DNA of 5,297 nt. Source: Myxococcales bacterium. Its GTDB lineage: Bacteria > Myxococcota > Polyangia > Fen-1088. Numbering within the stretch: position 1 is the stretch's first letter; each line of letters begins with the position of its first letter. The notes beneath the pieces are model-generated. The model had not been told where the DNA came from. It saw nothing but the letters and a program-made list of their open reading frames with translations, and ran no database searches. Below, one piece after another: positions 1 to 5,297 of this stretch. The DNA lies in assembly GCA_003153875.1 (NCBI GenBank), contig PMBY01000448.1:10719-16015 (forward strand), read 5' to 3'. The position numbers and the translations under genes were made by a program.

Positions 1-1509
1 TTCGACCTGCAGCAGGCGCAGGCGCGGATGCACATCCTCGAAGGCTTGAAGATTGCGGTCGACAACATCGACGCGGTGATCGACCTCATCCGGTCGTCGA
101 AGGATACCGAGTCGGCCAAGGCGGGCCTGATGGAGAACTTCGATCTGTCCGCCATCCAAGCGCAGGAAATCCTCAACATGCGCCTGTCCAAGCTGACCGG
201 ACTGGAGCGCGACAAGCTGCTGGCCGAGATCAAGGAAACCGCCGAGCTCATCGCGCGCCTGGAAGCCATCCTGGCCAGCGACACCGTGCTGGTCGGGGTC
301 GTGGTGTCGGAGCTGGAAGAAGTGAAGACGCTCTTTGGCGACGACCGGCGCACCGAGATCCTGGACATCGATGTCGACATCGACATCGAGGACATGATCG
401 CACACGAAGACATGGTGGTCACGGTCACCCACGGCGGCTACGTCAAGCGCAATCCCCAGGGCCAGTACCGGGCGCAGCGACGCGGCGGGCGCGGCATCAC
501 CGGCGCAAACACCCACGAGGAGGACTTCGTGTCCCAGCTCTTCGTGGCGTCGACCCACGACACGCTGTTGATGTTCACCAGCAAGGGCCGGGTCTACGCC
601 CGCAAGATTTGGGAGATCCCGCAAGCGGGTCGAACCGCCAAGGGCAAAGCCTTCGTGAACCTGATCCCTCTGCAAGAGGGCGAGCGGGTGGTGGCCTTGC
701 AGCCGGTGCGCGAGTTCTCCGAGGGCGCTTTCGTGGTCATGTCCACCATGCGCGGCCTGATCAAGAAGACCTCGCTGCAGGCGTTTGCCAACATTCGTTC
801 GTCGGGAATCATCGCCCTAACCATCCAGGACGACGACGCCCTGGTTGGACTGCGCATCACCGAGGGACTGTCCGACCTGCTGCTAGGCACGCGCAACGGC
901 TGGGCCATCCGTTTCCGCGAGGCCAACGTCCGACCCATGGGCCGGGTGGCGCGCGGAGTGCGCGGCATTCGCTTGCGTGATCAGGATGACTTCGTGGTCG
1001 GTATGGCGGCCTTGCCACCGGATCGGCCGGCCACGCTGCTCACGGTATGCGAGCACGGCTTTGGCAAGCGCACCACCACATCGGACTACCCGACCAAGAA
1101 TCGCGGCGGCAAGGGCGTGATCACCATCAAGACGACGGAGCGCAACGGCAAGGTCATCGGCCTGCGCCTGGTCACCGACGAGGACGATCTGATGTTGATC
1201 ACCAGCGCGGGCAAGCTGATCCGCATGCCGGTGGCCGGCATCCCCACCATCGGCCGCAACACCCAGGGTGTGCGCCTGATTCGCCTGGAGGAAACCGAAA
1301 CCGTGGTGGCCATGGAACGTCTGGCCGAGATGGAAGAAGGCGAGCACGAGGTTTCTCCCGAGGTGGCCGCGGCGCGTGCCGAGGAGCAAACCCTGGCGGA
1401 GGAGGACCTGGGCGAAGAGGTAGCCGGCGATGATGATGATGATGATGTGGATGACGAGGCTGCCGATGAAGGCGGAGAGGAAGGCGGCGAGGAACCCAAG
1501 GTCAACTAA
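1..1509 (+). CDS. gyrA: DNA gyrase subunit A, C-terminal part (5' truncated by window edge)
   Basis: GyrA is the DNA-cleaving and DNA-wrapping subunit of the cytoplasmic GyrA2GyrB2 type II topoisomerase that introduces negative supercoils. The frame is open from base 1, so the start and the catalytic-tyrosine domain lie outside the window; 502 residues are visible. Fragment residues 1 to about 105 are the end of the breakage-reunion/coiled-coil region, including an AQEILNMRLSKLTGLE-type segment. From about residue 135 comes the six-bladed beta-pinwheel that wraps DNA. The GyrA box QRRGGRG is at residues 159-165 (nt 475-495); it is the hallmark of gyrase and separates this gene from parC. Later blades show VYARK, LIKKTS, AIRFRE, FGKRTT and KLIRMP motifs, and IGRNTQGVRLIR closes the domain as in E. 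coli GyrA. The last roughly 65 residues are an acidic Glu/Asp tail with six consecutive Asp. The stop is TAA at 1507-1509, and hemL follows 52 nt later. Identity is secure; only the 5' boundary is artificial. Confidence 0.97.
   Translation, partial: FDLQQAQARMHILEGLKIAVDNIDAVIDLIRSSKDTESAKAGLMENFDLSAIQAQEILNMRLSKLTGLERDKLLAEIKETAELIARLEAILASDTVLVGVVVSELEEVKTLFGDDRRTEILDIDVDIDIEDMIAHEDMVVTVTHGGYVKRNPQGQYRAQRRGGRGITGANTHEEDFVSQLFVASTHDTLLMFTSKGRVYARKIWEIPQAGRTAKGKAFVNLIPLQEGERVVALQPVREFSEGAFVVMSTMRGLIKKTSLQAFANIRSSGIIALTIQDDDALVGLRITEGLSDLLLGTRNGWAIRFREANVRPMGRVARGVRGIRLRDQDDFVVGMAALPPDRPATLLTVCEHGFGKRTTTSDYPTKNRGGKGVITIKTTERNGKVIGLRLVTDEDDLMLITSAGKLIRMPVAGIPTIGRNTQGVRLIRLEETETVVAMERLAEMEEGEHEVSPEVAAARAEEQTLAEEDLGEEVAGDDDDDDVDDEAADEGGEEGGEEPKVN
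1429..1446 (+). repeat. (GAT)6 trinucleotide run in the gyrA acidic tail
   Basis: Six uninterrupted GAT codons encode Asp477-482 of the visible GyrA fragment, followed by GTG GAT GAC. Using one codon six times is notable in a GC-rich gene that otherwise uses GAC freely for Asp. Unit gain or loss would stay in frame and only change the Asp count. In another frame the run reads as six ATG codons, which creates a false upstream extension of hemL. Confidence 0.9.
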
Positions 1510-1561
1510 GGTTGAGAATGATCGCGGCGAAGACTTCAGCGTACAAAACGAACTTGGCCCC

Positions 1562-2842
1562 ATGAGAAAGACTACGGTTTCCGAGGCGCTTTTTGCGCGC
1601 GCACAGAATCTGTTTCCGGGCGGCGTGAACTCACCTGTCCGAGCCTTCAAAGCAGTGGGCGGCACGCCTGTCTTCCTTGCGCGCGGCCAGGGCGCTCGGG
1701 TGTGGGACGCCGACGGGAACAGCTACCTGGATTTCTTGGGCTCGTGGGGCCCGCTCATCCTGGGCCATGCCGATCCTGAGGTAGTGGCGGCCATCGAGGC
1801 CACGGCCCGCCGCGGGACTTCCTTCGGTGCCTCGACCGAGCGCGAGATCTTGCTGGGCGAAGCGATTCGAGCGGCGATGCCGTCCATGGAACGCATGCGC
1901 TTCGTGTCTTCGGGGACCGAGGCAACCATGTCCGCCCTGCGCCTGGCGCGCGGCTACACCGGTCGCGACAGGTTTATCAAGATCGACGGCGGCTATCACG
2001 GCCACGCTGACGCGCTGCTGGCCTCTGCTGGTTCAGGTGTGGCCACGCTGGGCCTGCCTGGCTCCGCGGGCGTCACACCCGGCGCGGTCGCCGACACCAT
2101 CGTCGTCCCTTTCAACGATGAGGAGGCCATGGAAGCTGCCTTCGCAGCTAACCAAATTGCGGCGGTCATCATCGAACCAATCCCAGCGAACATGGGTCTG
2201 GTGCCCCCGGGGCCAGGCTATCTGCAGTCCGTCCGCCAGAAGTGTGATGCGTATCGTGCACTATTGATCTTCGACGAGGTCATTTCGGGCTTCCGGGTCG
2301 GCCGCGGTGGTGCCCAAGCGCTTTTCGGGGTGCGACCAGACCTGACTTGCTTGGGCAAGATCGTGGGTGGCGGCCTGCCCCTGGGCGTCTTTGGCGGACA
2401 GGCCAAGATCATGTCCGCGGTCGCGCCTGAAGGTTCCGTGTACCAAGCCGGCACGCTTTCCGGAAATCCTCTGGCCATGGCTGCCGGGCTGGCTGTCCTG
2501 CGCAAGTTGGACCAGGCTGCCTACGACCGACTCGATGCTCTTGGCCGGCGCCTCGAGGCCGGGATCAAGGGCGCGCTGGCCGCCTCGGGCGTGGCTGCGC
2601 AATTCCATCGGGTGGGGTCCGCTTTCACTCTGTTCTTCAGCGCCGAGCCGGTGACGGACTTTGCCTCGGCCAAGCGCGCGGACACTAAACGCTACGCCCG
2701 CTTCTTCCATGAAATGCTCGACCGCGGCATCTACCTGCCGCCAGCCCAGCTTGAAGCTGGGTTCATCTCACTGGCGCATCAGGATGACGACATCGACACG
2801 TTTGTCGCGGCCAGCCGAGAAGCCCTGGCCACGATTCGGTAG
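1562..2842 (+). CDS. hemL: Glutamate-1-semialdehyde 2,1-aminomutase
   Basis: HemL is a cytosolic, PLP-dependent, homodimeric enzyme that converts glutamate-1-semialdehyde to 5-aminolevulinate, the last step of the C5 route to haem and other tetrapyrroles. The 426 residues equal the usual family length. The N-terminus (SEALFARAQNLFPGGVNSPVRAF) is characteristic. Further landmarks are the phosphate-binding SSGTEA at residues 116-121, GGYHGHAD at 143-150, FDEVISGFR with the pyridine-nitrogen Asp238, the Schiff-base lysine Lys266 in LGKIVGGGLPLG, and the GTLSGNPLAMAAG segment typical of class III aminotransferases. The ATG at 1562 is chosen because the protein then starts where family members do. 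The open frame runs back to the GAT run inside gyrA, but that extra peptide resembles no HemL. No clear Shine-Dalgarno precedes the ATG; the only purine-rich bases (GGCGAAG, about 1527-1533) are too far upstream. Same strand as gyrA with a 52-nt gap, so co-transcription is plausible. The TAG stop touches an inverted repeat. Confidence 0.97.
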   Translation: MRKTTVSEALFARAQNLFPGGVNSPVRAFKAVGGTPVFLARGQGARVWDADGNSYLDFLGSWGPLILGHADPEVVAAIEATARRGTSFGASTEREILLGEAIRAAMPSMERMRFVSSGTEATMSALRLARGYTGRDRFIKIDGGYHGHADALLASAGSGVATLGLPGSAGVTPGAVADTIVVPFNDEEAMEAAFAANQIAAVIIEPIPANMGLVPPGPGYLQSVRQKCDAYRALLIFDEVISGFRVGRGGAQALFGVRPDLTCLGKIVGGGLPLGVFGGQAKIMSAVAPEGSVYQAGTLSGNPLAMAAGLAVLRKLDQAAYDRLDALGRRLEAGIKGALAASGVAAQFHRVGSAFTLFFSAEPVTDFASAKRADTKRYARFFHEMLDRGIYLPPAQLEAGFISLAHQDDDIDTFVAASREALATIR

Positions 2843-3000
2843 TGCCGCCGGTCAGAAATTGTGGAGGGGAGGGGCGGTCGAGGCGCCCCGGCCGCAAGGC
2901 GCGACGAGGGAGCATAGTTGACCTATGTGACCGAGGAGCAACGCAGCGGCAGGGGATGGATCGGCCGTCCATCCCTTGCAGAATTTCTGACCGGCGGCAC
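2842..3000. repeat. 159-bp segment bounded by a perfect 19-bp inverted repeat
   Basis: The left arm GTGCCGCCGGTCAGAAATT (2842-2860) is the exact reverse complement of the right arm at 2982-3000. The left arm starts on the last G of the hemL TAG stop. The 121-nt interior has no credible gene but holds smaller hairpins: GGGGCG/CGCCCC (2871-2876/2884-2889), CATAG/CTATG (2913-2917/2923-2927) and a 12-bp stem (2949-2979). Terminal inverted repeats around a short non-coding core fit a MITE-like element. A long closing stem with branched interior hairpins equally fits a structured RNA or hemL 3' UTR. No convincing target-site duplication is seen: TA precedes the left arm and CA follows the right arm. 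The repeat itself is certain; its nature is not. Confidence 0.85.
2949..2979 (+). other. 12-bp stem-loop inside the inverted-repeat segment
   Basis: GCAGGGGATGGA (2949-2960) pairs with TCCATCCCTTGC (2968-2979) along all 12 positions, 11 Watson-Crick pairs plus one G-U if transcribed on the plus strand, around a 7-nt loop. It sits two bases before the right arm of the 19-bp repeat, so both helices can form together as a multibranched fold. There is no T-run directly after it, so it is not itself an intrinsic terminator. Function unknown. Confidence 0.7.
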
Positions 3001-3029
3001 CAGGTCCCTCTGGCGGTCGGTGCCTTTTT
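2996..3029 (+). terminator. Probable intrinsic terminator downstream of hemL
   Basis: GGCACC (2996-3001) pairs with GGTGCC (3019-3024) across a 17-nt loop and is followed directly by TTTTT (3025-3029). The GC-rich stem plus T-tract is the intrinsic terminator pattern, about 150-190 nt after the hemL stop and 40 nt before the next start. The stem is short and the loop long, so strength is uncertain. Bases 2996-3000 are also part of the right arm of the 19-bp inverted repeat, so this hairpin and the long stem compete for the same bases. Confidence 0.55.
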
Positions 3030-3068
3030 GCGGTAAGAGACGCGTCCCCCTGGGAGACTGATCAAGCC

Positions 3069-3437
3069 ATGCCACAGAAAAGCCCGCTTTCGCTCGTCAA
3101 CGAAACCTTTGGCGCCAAGGACAAGCTGGTCGACAAGCTGGTCGCCATGCTCGATCGGGGCGAGGAGCCCAAAGCCGAACTGCGCAAGCGACTGCTGGCC
3201 GCAGCCAACCGGAGACTGCTCAACCTTCACCGCGTCGCCACGACGGTGAAAGAGAAGTTCGGCTCGCGCGACAAGCTGGTGGCCCAGGCCGCGGCGCTGC
3301 TGGGTCACAGCAAGGACAAGGATTTTGTGTCCCGGCTCGACAATCAGTCGGACGCGCGCTTGCTCGACGTGGTCACCGCCGCCGGGCGCAAGGCCAAAAG
3401 AGCCGCGGCGAAGCCCAAAGCCAAAGCCGCGACGTAG
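3069..3437 (+). CDS. Small basic two-repeat protein with Lys/Ala-rich tail, function unknown
   Basis: I do not recognise a named family for this 122-residue protein. It consists of two related halves. FGAKDKLVDKLVAML at residues 14-28 is echoed by FGSRDKLVAQAAALL at 64-78, and RLLAAANRRLLNL at 41-53 is echoed by RLDNQSDARLLDV at 89-101. Each half is probably a pair of amphipathic helices. The tail (107-122) alternates Lys/Arg with Ala and Pro, resembling the disordered tails of bacterial histone-H1-like proteins, so nucleic-acid binding is possible but inferred only. There is no signal peptide or membrane segment, so it is probably cytoplasmic. The ATG start is preceded by GGGAG at 3052-3056, a usable but rather distant ribosome-binding site (12 nt). 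The gene lies 40 nt after the probable terminator, so it likely needs its own promoter or read-through; no clear promoter was found. It ends with TAG directly abutting the stop of the convergent gene. Confidence 0.8.
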   Translation: MPQKSPLSLVNETFGAKDKLVDKLVAMLDRGEEPKAELRKRLLAAANRRLLNLHRVATTVKEKFGSRDKLVAQAAALLGHSKDKDFVSRLDNQSDARLLDVVTAAGRKAKRAAAKPKAKAAT

Positions 3438-5297
3438 CTACTTGTTGATCTGAACCTGGAGATGGGCCGATCCCAGGTTGTCGGCGGAATCCCAGGCGCG
3501 CACGGTAATGATGTGCGGGCCGGCCGCGAGCGACGGCGGCAACCGGATGGAGAAGGCTTCGGTCATCTCGTCCAGAATGCCGTCGTCAGGTGAAACCGGT
3601 CGCCAATCATTGCCGTCGATGGAAAACTCGATCTGCGAGATGACCGACGCCGCGTCGTGGACCCGGCCGGTCACTCGCGGCAACTGGGCCTGCAGGTCCA
3701 CCACCGCGGGCCGGGTGTTGTCCACCAAGAATGACGGCGAATCGAAGGTGAAATCCAGCGCGCGGTCCTTGGGTGTCACCTTTTCGTCCGATGCCCACAC
3801 CCGAATCAAGTAGTGGCCGTCAGGAACCGAGTCCGTGTTCCAATCGTATTCGGGCTTGCTAAGCGGATCAGGCCCGCCCAGAGGCCGCCACACGGGTTGA
3901 TTCTCTTGCCGGAACCAGAGCCGATAGATGAGTTCGTCGTTGTCGGGGTTCTCGACCTTCCAGCGCAGCTTGAGCATCGACGAATGTGAGCGTGTGCTAG
4001 CGGGGAGGATGGCCAAACTGCCCGCCACTCCGCCTGCGCCCGATGCGGCGGGCGCTGCGGCCGCGTCCGCAAGATAGACCTCGGTCACACGGGCGCGCTG
4101 GTTGTGCGGAACGTAGTACGCGAGCACTTCGCGCAACGCGGACGACGGAGCGGGGAGCCCGACTCGATATTGAAGATAGCGCGCTTGCGCCCCGGCCGCC
4201 TTGCCCTGCCCTTGCTGGTCGTGGTGGCTGACCGACTCCAGTCTGGTCCAGTCGCTCCAGCTCTTGTCGGGCTTGGCCGTGTTGCCCGCGCGGGTCTCGA
4301 AACCCAAGTCGGCCGATCCGGTCCAACGCAGAAGACCCCATCGCGCAGGGCCGTCGGCGTCCAGTACCTTCGAGAGATACGAAGCCTCGCTGGCGGAGGC
4401 GGGACGCACGCGAAAGATGGCACCGACATCGCCGGTGCCCACCAGGAAGCCTTCGGGCGTCGACACCAGCGACAAGGCCTGCCGCTCGGGCAGGTCGATA
4501 GCCAGGGCCGCCGTTCGGTCAGGTGAGATGCGATAGATCTTTCCCTGAGTTCCCGAGGCTGCGTAGAGCTGGCTGCCCGGGCCGACCAACAGAGCCGTGA
4601 AATAGCCATCGGCAAGGGCGAGTACCTGCTCGATGCGGCCGTCATCGTCCAGGCGATAGACCGCAGCATGTGCCTTGACTTGATCGGCTCGCGGCTGAGC
4701 CCCGGAAGCCGGAGCCGGCCCCGGCGAAACTTTGGTGCCCTTGCCCGGCTGCGCGCCCGGGACGGGCGCAGCCTGAACGTCGCTGGGGCGCTCGAAGGCG
4801 TTGACCGCGAGGTAGGTCGCGTCTGCGACCCGCGCGATGGCGCGGATCTCGTTGGCTTCGAAGTCGTGCAAGGCCTCAGCGCGGCCGTCGGGGTGGACGC
4901 GATAGAGAATGGCCCGGTCGGCGGTCCCCGCCAAAAGGACACCTTTGTCCCCCCAGTCCAGGGTCATCACGTGCTTGTCGCCCGAGTCCCACAAAAGCCG
5001 TTCTTTGCCCTTGGCGTCGATGACGAAGACCTGCCCCGGAATTCCGGTGGCGGCATAGGTTCTGGTGCCCTTGGTGTCGGAGAGCAGCGCCCAAACATGT
5101 TCTGCCGGCAACTTGGCAAACGGCCGCGAAGTACCGGTCCGGCCGTCGACGGCGAAGATGCGACCGCCAGGGGTAGAGCCAGCCAGCAGGGTCGCGTCGG
5201 TTCGGACGGTGAGAGCCGTAACCCAAGGCGCGTCGATTTCTGCCAGCTTCTTCACCTCGCCGGCGCTGGCAGCGACTGGCACGGCGTAGATTCGCCC
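3438..5297 (-). CDS. Beta-propeller repeat protein with C-terminal Ig/FN3-like domains (N-terminus outside window)
   Basis: The frame on the minus strand is open through the window edge. A GTG at 5282 is in frame, but the five residues before it (GRIYA) complete a repeat motif, so the true start lies beyond 5297; 619 residues are visible. A G-x-[IV]-[YF]-x-[VIL]-like motif recurs at residues 1, 45, 88, 129, 211, 252 and 292, mostly 40-44 apart, as in a YVTN/WD40-like propeller. The one 82-residue gap contains a Pro/Gly/Ala-rich insertion (about 176-206). Residues about 320-410 form a Trp-rich beta domain (SWSDWTRLES, ARYLQYRVGL). About 440-530 look FN3/Ig-like (LRWKVENPDNDELIYRLWFR, PDGHYLIRVWASD), and about 530-619 are a second Ig-like domain (IEFSIDGNDW, HIITVRAWDSADN). 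This architecture suggests an exported or cell-surface protein, but any signal peptide is off the window. No catalytic residues are recognisable. The stop abuts that of the convergent small gene. Confidence 0.85.
   Translation of the reverse strand, partial: GRIYAVPVAASAGEVKKLAEIDAPWVTALTVRTDATLLAGSTPGGRIFAVDGRTGTSRPFAKLPAEHVWALLSDTKGTRTYAATGIPGQVFVIDAKGKERLLWDSGDKHVMTLDWGDKGVLLAGTADRAILYRVHPDGRAEALHDFEANEIRAIARVADATYLAVNAFERPSDVQAAPVPGAQPGKGTKVSPGPAPASGAQPRADQVKAHAAVYRLDDDGRIEQVLALADGYFTALLVGPGSQLYAASGTQGKIYRISPDRTAALAIDLPERQALSLVSTPEGFLVGTGDVGAIFRVRPASASEASYLSKVLDADGPARWGLLRWTGSADLGFETRAGNTAKPDKSWSDWTRLESVSHHDQQGQGKAAGAQARYLQYRVGLPAPSSALREVLAYYVPHNQRARVTEVYLADAAAAPAASGAGGVAGSLAILPASTRSHSSMLKLRWKVENPDNDELIYRLWFRQENQPVWRPLGGPDPLSKPEYDWNTDSVPDGHYLIRVWASDEKVTPKDRALDFTFDSPSFLVDNTRPAVVDLQAQLPRVTGRVHDAASVISQIEFSIDGNDWRPVSPDDGILDEMTEAFSIRLPPSLAAGPHIITVRAWDSADNLGSAHLQVQINK
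3453..3479. other. Stem-loop just past the convergent stop codons, no T-tract
   Basis: AACCTGG (3453-3459) pairs with CCAGGTT (3473-3479), and GAT (3461-3463) pairs with ATC (3470-3472) across one bulged base, giving a 10-bp stem with a 6-nt loop. It lies 16 nt past the stop of the small plus-strand gene and inside the last codons of the minus-strand gene. Neither strand has a T-run after it, so it is at best a non-canonical terminator or a 3'-end stabiliser. It may be chance, since the bases also encode protein. Confidence 0.35.

Noticed and set aside
361..400. Short GACATCGA-like tandem pattern in gyrA
   Set aside because: It encodes the Asp/Ile alternation preceding the first pinwheel blade, where acidic/hydrophobic alternation is normal for GyrA; the repeat is short and imperfect.
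1512..1547. Possible promoter with TTGAGA and TACAAA upstream of hemL
   Set aside because: The two hexamers are 24 bp apart, too far for a sigma-70 promoter. TACAAA alone would leave an almost leaderless transcript, and there is no independent support.
1430..1561. Upstream extension of hemL beginning with six Met codons
   Set aside because: It is the GAT run of gyrA read in another frame. The added 44 residues do not resemble any HemL N-terminus, whereas the ATG at 1562 gives the family length.
883..1665. Long minus-strand open frames opposite gyrA and hemL
   Set aside because: They are antisense shadows of securely identified genes, a common effect of G/C-ending codons, and have no recognisable protein features.
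2928..2950. Resemblance of CCGAGGAGC (within 2930-2940) to the start of the SAH riboswitch consensus
   Set aside because: The matching downstream AGGCUCGG-type strand and the rest of the core are absent, and the neighbouring genes are not in methyl-cycle metabolism.
2842..3036. 64-codon GTG-initiated frame, or its 26-codon ATG version from 2956, through the inverted-repeat region
   Set aside because: It starts within the hemL stop codon, crosses both repeat arms and the terminator, has no properly spaced ribosome-binding site, and has an Arg/Pro-rich composition typical of a chance frame in GC-rich DNA. A leader peptide cannot be fully excluded.

Overview
The window is GC-rich bacterial chromosome, with strongly G/C-ending codons. 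It holds the 3' part of gyrA, a complete hemL, a small unrecognised gene, and most of a large beta-propeller gene on the opposite strand. HemL means tetrapyrroles are made by the C5 (glutamyl-tRNA) route, which argues against a typical alphaproteobacterium. Long propeller plus Ig/FN3-like proteins and small Lys/Ala-tailed basic proteins suggest a deltaproteobacterial or myxobacterial lineage, or Acidobacteria. That assignment is inference; the gyrA fragment would be the best marker for testing it.

Layout: (1) 1-1509 +, the DNA gyrase A C-terminal portion, cut at its 5' end by the window edge, with a complete GyrA box and a very acidic tail containing a (GAT)6 run. (2) 1510-1561, a 52-nt gap without a clear promoter or Shine-Dalgarno. 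(3) 1562-2842 +, hemL, full length with all expected PLP residues. (4) 2843-3068, a gene-free stretch of 226 nt that is highly structured. A perfect 19-bp inverted repeat begins on the last base of the hemL stop codon and encloses 121 nt containing further hairpins. Its right arm overlaps the 5' stem of a probable intrinsic terminator ending in T5. (5) 3069-3437 +, a 122-residue basic protein made of two related halves and a Lys/Ala tail. (6) 3438-5297 -, a probable exported or surface beta-propeller protein with Ig-like C-terminal domains, cut at its N-terminus by the window edge. It converges on the small gene with the two stop codons directly abutting (TAGCTA).

gyrA and hemL are housekeeping genes on the same strand and could be co-transcribed, with the terminator after hemL closing that unit. 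No functional link among the four genes is evident. No tRNA, rRNA, CRISPR array or transposase gene is visible. The least explained element is the inverted-repeat segment after hemL, which could be a MITE-like non-autonomous element or a structured RNA / 3' UTR. The sequence alone does not decide between these.
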